From contig DATLED010000084.1 in NCBI GenBank assembly GCA_035525495.1, positions 1-64,000 on the forward strand: a DNA stretch of 64,000 nt, read 5' to 3'. A program made the position numbers and the translations under genes. Origin of the DNA: DATLED01 sp035525495 (GTDB lineage Bacteria; Actinomycetota; Acidimicrobiia; Acidimicrobiales; CADCTF01). Below, piece by piece: positions 23,564 through 31,253 of this stretch. The notes beneath the pieces are model-generated. The model searched no databases. It worked only from the letters and a program-made list of their open reading frames with translations, and was not told the origin of the DNA. How positions within the stretch are numbered: position 1 is the first letter of the stretch; every line of letters begins with the position of its first letter.

Positions 23564-24889
23564 TCAGGTCTCGCCGCCCACCACCTGCCAGCCGGTCCCG
23601 GCGAAGCGGATCACGTTGCCGACGAGGCGAGACGCCATCAGGAGGGTCAGCGCGCCCCAGAGCCACAGCAGCGTGCCGTCGAGCCACAGGACGGTCAGGG
23701 CCGCCGGAAGGAACACGACGAGGCCGCTCGCCGCCATGGCCTTCGCGAGGTAGCGGAGGTCGCCGGCGCCGATGAGGATCCCGTCGAGTACGAACACGAC
23801 GGCGTTGATGGGCTGCAGGACCGCCACCACGACCAGCACGTCCTTGGCGAGTCCGCGAACGGCGTCGTCGTCGGAGAACAGCGGGACCAGAAGGGACCGC
23901 ATCGTCAGCACCACGACCGCGAACACGGCACCCCCGCCGATGCCCCACGTCACCATGCGCCGTCCCGCGGCGCGGGCCTCGCCGGCGGCGCCGGCGCCGA
24001 GCATCCGGCCGATCATCGCCTGACCGGCGATGGCGATGGCGTCCAGCACCAGTGCGAGGAAGCTCCAGAGCTGGAAGGCGATCTGGTGGGCGCCGAGGTC
24101 GACGGCGCCGAGACGGCTCGCGACGCCGGTCGCCACAGCCAGCGCGACGAGCAGCGAGCCCGTCCTCACGAACAGGTCACGTCCGACGACGACGAGCGCG
24201 CGCAGCCGACGTCGATCGGGTCGAAGTCCCACCCCGGTCGCCTGCACGTTGCGCAACACCACGAACACGTACGCGCCGGCCGCAACGTATTGCGCGATGA
24301 CCGTCGCCGCGGCCGACGCCGCGATTCCCATGCCGAGGCCGTAGACCAGGACGAGTTCGAGCGCGAGGTTGGCGGCGTTGGCACCGACGGCGATGACCAA
24401 CGTCCGCTTGGTGTCCTGCAGCCCGCGTAAGTAGCCGACGCCGACCAGGGCAAGGAGGACCGCCGGCGCGCCCAGCGCGCTGATCCGGAGGTACGTCACC
24501 GCGTACGGACCGACCGCCGGCGACGACCCGAAGGCAGAGACGAGCGCAGGCGCAGCCGCCACGCCCCCGGACGCCAGCCCGACGCCGATGGCGAGCGCCA
24601 GCCACACGCCTTGCACCGCCTGGTGCGCGGCGGCGCGCTCCTCCTTCGCGCCGACCAGCCGCGCCACCGCGGCCGTCGTCCCGTAGGCCAAGAAGTTGAA
24701 GAGGAAGAATGCGGTCGTGAGGATCGTCCCGGCCACCGCCAACCCGCCCAGTTGGGGCGTCCCAAGATGCCCGACGATCGCCGTGTCCACGAGGATGTAG
24801 AGCGGTTCGGCGGTCAGCGCCCCGAACGCCGGCACGGCCAGCCGCAGGATCTCCCGATCGATCGGTCGCAGATCGGGGACACTATCCAC
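23564..24889 (-). CDS. MATE family multidrug/metabolite efflux transporter
   Basis: 441 residues from GTG 24889; the frame is open further upstream, but the transporter starts at DREILRLAVPAFGALTAEPLYILVDTAIVGHLGT, the classic first MATE helix with the LVDTAIVGHLG signature. About 12 transmembrane segments follow, including a second-half motif HQIAFQLWSFLALVLDAIAIAGQAMIGRMLG. It resembles the DinF subgroup. It should exchange cations for organic substrates across the inner membrane. The start lies four bases from the divergent 24893 gene. Confidence 0.93.
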   Translation of the reverse strand: MDSVPDLRPIDREILRLAVPAFGALTAEPLYILVDTAIVGHLGTPQLGGLAVAGTILTTAFFLFNFLAYGTTAAVARLVGAKEERAAAHQAVQGVWLALAIGVGLASGGVAAAPALVSAFGSSPAVGPYAVTYLRISALGAPAVLLALVGVGYLRGLQDTKRTLVIAVGANAANLALELVLVYGLGMGIAASAAATVIAQYVAAGAYVFVVLRNVQATGVGLRPDRRRLRALVVVGRDLFVRTGSLLVALAVATGVASRLGAVDLGAHQIAFQLWSFLALVLDAIAIAGQAMIGRMLGAGAAGEARAAGRRMVTWGIGGGAVFAVVVLTMRSLLVPLFSDDDAVRGLAKDVLVVVAVLQPINAVVFVLDGILIGAGDLRYLAKAMAASGLVVFLPAALTVLWLDGTLLWLWGALTLLMASRLVGNVIRFAGTGWQVVGGET

Positions 24890-24892
24890 GTC

Positions 24893-25117
24893 ATGCGGAC
24901 CTACCGCTTCTACGGGTTCACGCCTCATGGGGCCGGCGAGATGGCCAACGCCCTCAACGAGGACGGCATGCAGGCGGTCGTCCACGAGCCCGGCGACAAG
25001 CCGCTTCCGGGCTGGGTCGTCGAGGCCGACGGCGACGGCGTCAGCGAGGGCTTGCTCGAGACCCTGGCCCAGTTCTTCGGCGGCGCCTACGAAGGCGAGA
25101 ACCTCTCCGGGGCCTGA
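24893..25117 (+). CDS. Small conserved hypothetical protein
   Basis: 74 residues, MRTYRFYGFTPHGAGEMANALNEDG at the N-terminus and GWVVEADGDGVSEGLLETLAQFFGGAYEGE toward the end. The sequence looks like a compact acidic alpha/beta protein. No family is recognised. It is short, but codon pattern, ATG and divergent position support a real gene. Its end overlaps the 3' end of the convergent pyridoxamine-oxidase-like gene by 31 bases. Confidence 0.65.
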   Translation: MRTYRFYGFTPHGAGEMANALNEDGMQAVVHEPGDKPLPGWVVEADGDGVSEGLLETLAQFFGGAYEGENLSGA

Positions 25118-25602
25118 GCATCGGCGCGCCACGTCTGCGGCTCGCCGCCCTGGCCGAGCAGGACGGTGCCCGGGAACACCCGAAGCCGAAGTGGCTCGAG
25201 CCGCAACGCCGCGAACGCCGGCGAGCTCGGTCCCTCCGCCCACGCCGGGATCATGGCCGGGTCGTAGCCGACCGGCGCCGGCGCGTCCTTGAACGCCTGC
25301 CAGATGCGCTCGCAGGTCCCGTCGTCGAGGAACCACTCGGTCCGACAATCGGCGCTGCAGGTGTCATGGTTCGGAGTCCAATAGTGCACGGAGACGTACG
25401 GCGTCCGCTCGAGGTGCGCCCGCTTCACCGGCGTCGGGCCCGTGGCGATCCAGCCGACGAGTGACGACCCGTCCCACTCCCACAATGGATGCAGGATGCG
25501 GCTCCGCGGGCGACCGTCGACGTCGGTGGTGGCGACGCTCGCCCACACGATGCGGTGGGCCATATCGATGAAACTCGGCGCGATCGAAGCGAGGTCGGTC
25601 AT
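25087..25602 (-). CDS. Pyridoxamine 5'-phosphate oxidase-like FMN/F420-binding protein
   Basis: 171 residues from ATG 25602. The split-barrel N-terminal strands appear as IVWASVATTDVDGRPRSRILHPLWEWDG, then GWIATGPTPVKRAHLERTPYVSVHYW. This matches the PNPOx-like family that binds FMN, F420 or heme. An insert with CSADCRTEWFLDD carries two close Cys residues, unusual for the fold. The cofactor cannot be decided; F420 is possible because cofC is nearby. It is divergent from the ThDP decarboxylase gene, with 30 bases between starts. Confidence 0.82.
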   Translation of the reverse strand: MTDLASIAPSFIDMAHRIVWASVATTDVDGRPRSRILHPLWEWDGSSLVGWIATGPTPVKRAHLERTPYVSVHYWTPNHDTCSADCRTEWFLDDGTCERIWQAFKDAPAPVGYDPAMIPAWAEGPSSPAFAALRLEPLRLRVFPGTVLLGQGGEPQTWRADAQAPERFSPS

Positions 25603-25632
25603 GGAACGATCCTGCCGCGTAACGTCGCGCCA

Positions 25633-27267
25633 ATGGCCACCGGCGCCGAGGTCCTCCTCGACGTCCTCCGCACGGAGGGCGTCACCCACCTCTTCGGCAA
25701 CCCTGGCACGACCGAACTCCCCTTGATCGACGCACTGGCGGGCGTGGATGACCCCCGCTACGTCCTCGCCCTCCAGGAGGCCACGGCCGTCGGCATGGCG
25801 GACGGTTACGCCCAGATGTCCGGTCGTCCGACGTTCCTGAACCTGCACACCTCCGCGGGACTGGGCAACGCCATCGGCAACCTGACCAACGCCGTCGCCA
25901 ACCGGACGCCGATCGTCGTGACCGCAGGACAACAGGACCGGCGCCACATCGTCAGCGACCCGCTGCTCGCCGGCGATCTCGTCGGCCTGGCCCGCCCCGT
26001 GGCGAAGTGGGCGCACGAGGTCCGCACCGGCGACGAGCTCGGCACCATTCTGCGGCGCGCCTTCCGCGACGCCGCTGCGCCGCCGGCTGGCCCCGTGTTC
26101 GTGTCGCTCCCGATGGACCTGCTCGACGCGGACGGAGCCGCGCCCGCGCCTCCACCCTCCCCCGTCGCCGGAGGCTCCGTCGCCGGGGGGATCGAGGACG
26201 TGGCGGCCATGTTGACGGCCACCGACCCGGACAAGCTGGCGATCATCATCGGCGACGAGGGCGCGTCGGCCCGCCACGAAGTGGCCGAGCTCGCCGCCGC
26301 CCTCGGCGTGCGGGTCTTCGGCTCGCCGCTCTACGGACGCCAGGTGTTCGACCAGGACGATCCCCACTGGGCGGGACCGCTGGCCCCCGCGGCGGCTGCC
26401 ATCCGGACGATCCTCGAGCCGTTCGATCGCGTCCTCCTCGTCGGGGGTCAAGCCTTCCTCGTCTACCCCTACACGCCGGGGCCGGCGCTGCCTCCGTCGA
26501 CCGAGCTCGTGCACCTCTCGGCGTCCGCCGGCGACGTCGGCCGGACACATCCGGTGCGAGCCGCGCTGGTCGGCGACCCGGCGGCGACGATCCGAGCGCT
26601 TCTCCCCCTGGTCCGCGCCGATGTCGACGTCGCCGCGGCGGCGGCGCGCACGGCTGCGCTCGGCGAACGCCGGGCGGCGAGCGCCGCCGGATTCGACGAC
26701 GGTGCGTCGGCAAAGTACGGCGACGCGCCGATGGCACCCGCAGCCGCGGCCCACGCCATCGTCCGGGCGCTTCGGCCGAACATGATCGTTGTCGACGAAG
26801 CCATCACCACCGGCTCGTACGTGCGCGGCTTTCACAACGGGCCGTACCTGTTCTGCCGTGGCGGCGGACTCGGGTGGGGCATGCCCGCGGCACTCGGGGC
26901 GTCGTTGGCCGCGGGACGCGATCCCGTGGTGTGCGTCGTCGGCGATGGCTCGGCGATGTACTCACCCCAAGCACTGTGGACGGCGGCCGCGGAGCGGTTG
27001 CCCGTCGTGTTCTGTGTCGTGAACAACCGGCAGTACCTGATCCTGAAGAACGCGCTGCGACAACGAGGAGGTCCGACGGTGACCAACGACCGCTACGTCG
27101 GCATGGATCTCGCCGATCCGCCCGTCGACTTCGTGAGGCTCGCGGAGTCCATGGGTGTCGACGCGACGATGGTGGAGAAGGCGGCTGACGTCGGCGACGC
27201 CGTCCGCGCCGCCATCGACTCCGGCGAGCCGCATCTCCTCGAGCTCCCGATCGCAGCGCCCCACTGA
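25633..27267 (+). CDS. Thiamine diphosphate enzyme, benzoylformate decarboxylase-like
   Basis: 544 residues from ATG 25633. N-terminal ThDP domain: GVTHLFGNPGTTELPLIDAL with YVLALQEATAVGMADGYAQ (catalytic Glu). Central domain about 190-330. C-terminal ThDP domain: GGGLGWGMPAALGASLA and VVGDGSAMYSPQALWTAA, ending FCVVNN (the GDG...NN Mg/ThDP motif). The overall pattern is closest to MdlC-type benzoylformate decarboxylases, so a 2-oxo acid with an aromatic or branched side chain is the likely substrate. The next gene, a crotonase, overlaps its stop (TGATG), suggesting one degradation pathway. Confidence 0.9.
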   Translation: MATGAEVLLDVLRTEGVTHLFGNPGTTELPLIDALAGVDDPRYVLALQEATAVGMADGYAQMSGRPTFLNLHTSAGLGNAIGNLTNAVANRTPIVVTAGQQDRRHIVSDPLLAGDLVGLARPVAKWAHEVRTGDELGTILRRAFRDAAAPPAGPVFVSLPMDLLDADGAAPAPPPSPVAGGSVAGGIEDVAAMLTATDPDKLAIIIGDEGASARHEVAELAAALGVRVFGSPLYGRQVFDQDDPHWAGPLAPAAAAIRTILEPFDRVLLVGGQAFLVYPYTPGPALPPSTELVHLSASAGDVGRTHPVRAALVGDPAATIRALLPLVRADVDVAAAAARTAALGERRAASAAGFDDGASAKYGDAPMAPAAAAHAIVRALRPNMIVVDEAITTGSYVRGFHNGPYLFCRGGGLGWGMPAALGASLAAGRDPVVCVVGDGSAMYSPQALWTAAAERLPVVFCVVNNRQYLILKNALRQRGGPTVTNDRYVGMDLADPPVDFVRLAESMGVDATMVEKAADVGDAVRAAIDSGEPHLLELPIAAPH

Positions 27268-28058
27268 TGGCCTCGCTCTGGACCGTCGAGCGCCGGGACC
27301 GGATCGCGGTGGCGACCTTCACCCGGCCGCCGCGCAACTTCATGAGCTTCGCGGCGATGACCGAGCTCGAGCAGGTGCTGCTCGGGTTGCAGGAGGACAC
27401 GTCCGTCCACGTCGTCGTCCTCACGGGCGGCGTGCCCCGGTACTTCGTCGCCCACGCCGACCTCGACGACCTGCGGGCCATCGGTCAGGGCCAGCGCGTC
27501 GAGGGCGACCCGGCGTCGTGGGGCCGGGCGCTGGCCTTGCTCGGATCGATGCCGCAGCCGACGATCGCCGCCGTGAACGGGCAGGCGTGGGGCGGCGGGT
27601 GCGAGCTGAGCCTCGCGTGCACGATTCGGGTCGTCGCCGCCGGCGGGCACTTCGCGCAACCCGAGGTCAACGTCGGGATCATCCCCGGTGCCGGCGGGAC
27701 GCAGCGGTTGCCCCGGCTCGTGGGCGGGGGCCGAGCCGCAGAGCTCGTCCTCAGCGGGCGCGTCGTCGGCGCCGCGGAGGCGGTCGCGATCGGTCTGGCC
27801 AACGACGTCCTGCCCGACGACGGGTTCGTGAACGCCGTGGTGGCGTGGGCCTCCCCCATCGCCTCGAAGCCGTTGCCGGCGCTCGCCGCGGCCAAGCGGG
27901 CCATGCTCGACGGACTCTCGATGCCGCTCGCGGAGGGGTTGCGGCTCGAGGGTCAGCTGTTCATCGGTCTGCAGACCGGACAGGAGGCGCTCGAGCTCCA
28001 GCGTGGTGCCCTCGACCGTTACGAGACAGCCTCCCCGGAAGCCATCGTCGAGCTCTGA
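27267..28058 (+). CDS. Enoyl-CoA hydratase/isomerase
   Basis: 263 residues. The crotonase core is visible: VVVLTGGVPRYFVAHADLDDL, PQPTIAAVNGQAWGGGCELSLACTIRVV, and FAQPEVNVGIIPGAGGTQRLPRLVGGGRAAELVLSG, where PEVNVGIIPGAGGTQRLPR carries the Glu typical of true hydratases. The first motif has YFVAHADL instead of FSAGADL, so the first oxyanion-hole residues deviate. Its ATG overlaps the TGA of the ThDP decarboxylase, so the two are translationally coupled and likely in one pathway. Confidence 0.9.
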   Translation: MASLWTVERRDRIAVATFTRPPRNFMSFAAMTELEQVLLGLQEDTSVHVVVLTGGVPRYFVAHADLDDLRAIGQGQRVEGDPASWGRALALLGSMPQPTIAAVNGQAWGGGCELSLACTIRVVAAGGHFAQPEVNVGIIPGAGGTQRLPRLVGGGRAAELVLSGRVVGAAEAVAIGLANDVLPDDGFVNAVVAWASPIASKPLPALAAAKRAMLDGLSMPLAEGLRLEGQLFIGLQTGQEALELQRGALDRYETASPEAIVEL

Positions 28059-28104
28059 GCGACCATCCACGATCGGCCGAGCTGCCGTCGGTACGCTCGC
28101 TCTC

Positions 28105-28935
28105 GTGCATCCTTCCGACGACGATTTCGATCGGCTCGGGAACGCCGTCGCCCGGGTGTTGCGGGAGACGTTCGCCACCGCCACCGACGTGCGGGCCCAG
28201 GTCAGCGCCGAGCAGGCCGACCACGCCGAGGCCTTCACCGACGAGCTGGGACGGGTCCTGGCCGAGATCCGCGACCTACCCGCGCGTGCCGCCGCCGAAC
28301 AGGACGGCGCCCGGGCGGCGTTCCACGCGACCCTCGCCGAGGCCAAGCGGTCGATCGACGAGATGCTGGCGGCGGCGACCGCCGAAGCGGCGGCCATCCG
28401 GGCCCAGGCGATGGCCGATGCGACCGTGATCGTCGAGGGCGCCGGAGCCGAGATCGATCGGGCCAAGCAGATCGTCGCCGAGGAGCGGGTGAAGCTCGAC
28501 GGTGAGCTGAAGGACCTCGTCCGCAACGTGCACCGGGCGGTGGCGAACCTCGAGGGGGCGACCAGGCACGATCACGAGGCGCTCCTCGATCGGGCGACGT
28601 CCGAAGCCCGCATGATCCTGCGCCAGGCCCGGCTCCACCACCGCTCGACCGCACGCGAGGTCGACCGGATGATCGAGGCGGCCGCCGCCGAGGCGGCGGC
28701 GCTGCGCAAGTCCGCGCTCGCCGACGCGGCCCGGGTCGCGGCTCGGGTCCGGGGCGTCGTCGACTACGCGCAGACCGCGGCCGAGGACGAGCCCCGGCCA
28801 CCGGCGTGGATCCGCCCGAACCGGCCAGCGCCCGCGGAGGCCGAATCCGAAGCGCCCCCCGTCGATTCCGAGATGACCGCCCCGGGCGAGACGACGTCAC
28901 CCCACCGTCGCAAGCTCCGACCCCTCGCCTCCTAG
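28105..28935 (+). CDS. Coiled-coil protein of the DivIVA/Wag31-like type
   Basis: 276 residues from GTG 28105 (VHPSDDDFDRLGNAVARVL). From about residue 20 to 225 the protein is a long Ala/Glu/Arg helix with heptads (AEAKRSIDEMLAAATAEAAAIRAQA, LLDRATSEARMILRQARLHH), similar in style to DivIVA-domain and ATP-synthase-b-like coiled coils. The C-terminal 50 residues are Pro/Glu-rich and disordered, ending PHRRKLRPLAS. The classical DivIVA N-terminal membrane-binding motif is not evident. A much larger coiled-coil protein with the same ALAEAERR style lies at 31254-33842, so the two may be parts of one polar or filament-like assembly. Confidence 0.68.
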   Translation: MHPSDDDFDRLGNAVARVLRETFATATDVRAQVSAEQADHAEAFTDELGRVLAEIRDLPARAAAEQDGARAAFHATLAEAKRSIDEMLAAATAEAAAIRAQAMADATVIVEGAGAEIDRAKQIVAEERVKLDGELKDLVRNVHRAVANLEGATRHDHEALLDRATSEARMILRQARLHHRSTAREVDRMIEAAAAEAAALRKSALADAARVAARVRGVVDYAQTAAEDEPRPPAWIRPNRPAPAEAESEAPPVDSEMTAPGETTSPHRRKLRPLAS

Positions 28936-29037
28936 CGGGGGTGGCGAAGAAGGGGTGATCGGCGGTCGCGCGCCGAGGGCCTGCGAGAACTCCGGCCGCC
29001 CGCCGAAGGCACCCGGCGCGAGAGCGAGCGCGACAAC

Positions 29038-30582
29038 TCAGTTCACCTGCTTCTCGCGGCCCTCCCAGAAGGGCTGACGGAGCTTGAACTTCTGGAGCTT
29101 GCCGGTGGCCGTGCGAGCCAGCGCTTCGCGGAACTCGACGGACGTCGGGCACTTGTAATGCGCCATGCGGCCGCGGCAGAACTCGATGAGCTCGGCCTCG
29201 TCGGCCGACTGCCCCTCCCGCAACACGACGAGGGCCTTCACCGTCTCGCCCCACTTCTCGTGGGGAACGCCGATGACGGCGCACTCGGCGACGGCCGGGT
29301 GCTGGAACAGCGCGTCCTCGACCTCGATCGACGACACGTTCTCGCCGCCGGAGATGATCACGTCCTTCTTGCGGTCGGCGATGACGACGTAGGCGCCGTC
29401 GAGGTACCCGCCGTCGCCAGTGTGGAAGAAGCCGTCGCGGATGGCCTTGCCCGTCTCCTCGGGCTGCTCCCAATAGCCCTCGAACACGTGGTTGGTGCGG
29501 GCGTTGATCTCGCCTTCGGCGTCCACGTCGATGGTGACGCCGAGAACGGGCGCGCCGGCCCGGGAGAGCAGGCGGGCGCGCTCCGGAACCGGGAGGTCGT
29601 CCCACTCGGCGCGCCCCCGGTTCATCGTCAACAGCGGCGAGGTCTCGGTGAGGCCGTAGATCTGGATGAACTCCCACCCGAGCTCGTCCATCACCCTTTC
29701 GATCGTCTTCGAGGGCGGCGGCGCACCGGCGACCACCATGCGGACGGTGTCGTTGCCCGGCACCGGGCGACCCGACTCACGGCGTGCGACCGCGGCGTCG
29801 AGGACCGCGGCCACGACAGCCGGCGCGCCGCACAGCAGCGTCACGCCGTGGGTCTCGATGCGACTCAGGATGTCCTCACCGTCGACCTTGCGCAGCACGA
29901 CCTGCTTCACGCCCATCGACGTCACCGCATAGGGCATGCCCCAGCCGTTGCAGTGGAACATCGGGAGGGTGTGGAGGTACACGTCACGGTCGGAGACGCC
30001 GGCGTTCCACCCGAAGCTCGAGGCGTTGAGCCACGCATTCCGATGCGTGATCTGCACGCCCTTGGGACGCGCTGTCGTCCCAGACGTGTAGTTGATGCTC
30101 GCGGTCGCCTCCTCGTCGGGCTCCCACCGGCGGGGCTGTGCATCCGGCACGTCGGCGAACAGCTCGGCGTCGGCGACGCCGTCCAACAGGATCCGCTCCT
30201 TGGCGGTCACGCCGGCGAGGCTCTCGTCGAGCTCCGGATCGACGAGCAGGACGTTGGCGCCGGAGTGCTCGACGATGTAGCCGACCTCCTCGCTGTTCAG
30301 GCGGAAGTTGACGGGGACGAGGATCCGGCCGAACCCGCTGACCCCGAAGAACGAGATGAGGAAGCGAGCCGCGTTGGGGCTGACGATGGCCACCCGCTCG
30401 CCCTGCTCGACGCCCATGCGGTCGAGGGTCGCGGCCATGTTGCGGGCCCGCCGATGGAGCTCGCTGTAGGTGAGCTCGCCCAGGTCGCCGGGGCGGCCCG
30501 GCTCGTCCACCACGGCGATGCGGTCGCCGTAGACCGTCGCCGCCCGCTGGAGAAAATCGCCGACCGTCAGCGGAACCCGCAT
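29038..30582 (-). CDS. Long-chain/medium-chain acyl-CoA synthetase (AMP-binding)
   Basis: 514 residues. ANL superfamily motifs: P-loop-like INYTSGTTARPKGVQITH, the fatty-acid gate region LPMFHCNGWGMPYAV, IQIYGLTETSPLLTMN, the FFHTGDGGYLDGAYVVIADRKKDVIISGGENVSSIEVE hinge block, and the catalytic Lys in TATGKLQKFKLR. It activates a carboxylic acid with ATP and then CoA. The TGDGG block has Gly where most have Asp (TGDLG or TGDVG), a small variation. A CGTGAC-TGTT-GTCACG dyad is 17 bases upstream. It is convergent with the coiled-coil gene at its left. Confidence 0.93.
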   Translation of the reverse strand: MRVPLTVGDFLQRAATVYGDRIAVVDEPGRPGDLGELTYSELHRRARNMAATLDRMGVEQGERVAIVSPNAARFLISFFGVSGFGRILVPVNFRLNSEEVGYIVEHSGANVLLVDPELDESLAGVTAKERILLDGVADAELFADVPDAQPRRWEPDEEATASINYTSGTTARPKGVQITHRNAWLNASSFGWNAGVSDRDVYLHTLPMFHCNGWGMPYAVTSMGVKQVVLRKVDGEDILSRIETHGVTLLCGAPAVVAAVLDAAVARRESGRPVPGNDTVRMVVAGAPPPSKTIERVMDELGWEFIQIYGLTETSPLLTMNRGRAEWDDLPVPERARLLSRAGAPVLGVTIDVDAEGEINARTNHVFEGYWEQPEETGKAIRDGFFHTGDGGYLDGAYVVIADRKKDVIISGGENVSSIEVEDALFQHPAVAECAVIGVPHEKWGETVKALVVLREGQSADEAELIEFCRGRMAHYKCPTSVEFREALARTATGKLQKFKLRQPFWEGREKQVN

Positions 30583-30598
30583 GCTGGCACCTCTCGTT

Positions 30599-30614
30599 CG
30601 TGACTGTTGTCACG
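30599..30614. promoter_or_regulatory. Palindromic operator candidate upstream of acyl-CoA synthetase
   Basis: CGTGAC-TGTT-GTCACG, a perfect 6-4-6 dyad starting 17 bases upstream of the ATG at 30582. Its position fits an operator overlapping the transcription start. The half-site differs from the GACCG core of the other lipid-gene palindromes. Confidence 0.4.
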
Positions 30615-30740
30615 TCGAGGCTATAGGACGTTTCGCGGTGTTCACTTGTGGGCAGAGCGGACCCATCCCTCCCTGCGGTGGACGTTGGCGCGGTCCGACC
30701 CGGACTCCGCCCCCGCCGCTCCCTAAGGAACGTCAGGCTC

Positions 30741-31247
30741 ATGAGACGCCTGGCGATGGCCCTCGTCATCGGCCTCGCCGCCTTCGCCCAACTCGGCCCC
30801 GTGTCGTCGTCCGGGGCCGACGCCGCACGCCACGCCGACGTCAGACGGACGTCGTCGGCATCGGCCGGCGTCGGACGGGCGCGGGGCAGCGTGGTCGACG
30901 CCGCCCGGGCCTCCTTGCCTCTCCCCCGGGTGGCTGCGGTCGATACACCGGTCCCCCGCACCGTGGCCCCGCCCCGCGCCAGCCGCAGCCGCGCCTCCCG
31001 GGGTCACGGAGACGTATGGGCGGAGCTCGCGCGGTGTGAGTCGGGCGGCAACCCGGCGGCCCGGTCGGCCAACGGCAGGTACACCGGCGCCTTCCAGTTC
31101 AGCAACGAGACCTGGCACGGGCTCGGGTACCGCGGTCGGGCCGCGGACCACCCGTACGAGGTGCAGCTGGTGGCGGCTCAGCGGTTGCAGGCCCGGTCGG
31201 GCTGGGGGCAGTGGCCCCGATGCGCCCGCCGGCTCGGCCTGCGCTGA
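30741..31247 (+). CDS. rpf: Resuscitation-promoting factor-type secreted transglycosylase
   Basis: 168 residues from ATG 30741. A short Sec signal (MRRLAMALVIGLAAFAQLG) is followed by a disordered linker rich in Ala/Arg/Ser. The Rpf domain occupies 90-168: VWAELARCESGGNPA with catalytic E100, TGAFQFSNETWHGLG, AADHPYEVQLVAAQRLQ and GWGQWPRCARRLGL. C99 and C161 form the conserved disulphide. Rpf enzymes cleave peptidoglycan and promote growth resumption of dormant actinobacteria. It stops six bases from the convergent giant coiled-coil gene. Confidence 0.94.
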   Translation: MRRLAMALVIGLAAFAQLGPVSSSGADAARHADVRRTSSASAGVGRARGSVVDAARASLPLPRVAAVDTPVPRTVAPPRASRSRASRGHGDVWAELARCESGGNPAARSANGRYTGAFQFSNETWHGLGYRGRAADHPYEVQLVAAQRLQARSGWGQWPRCARRLGLR

Positions 31248-31253
31248 GCGCGA

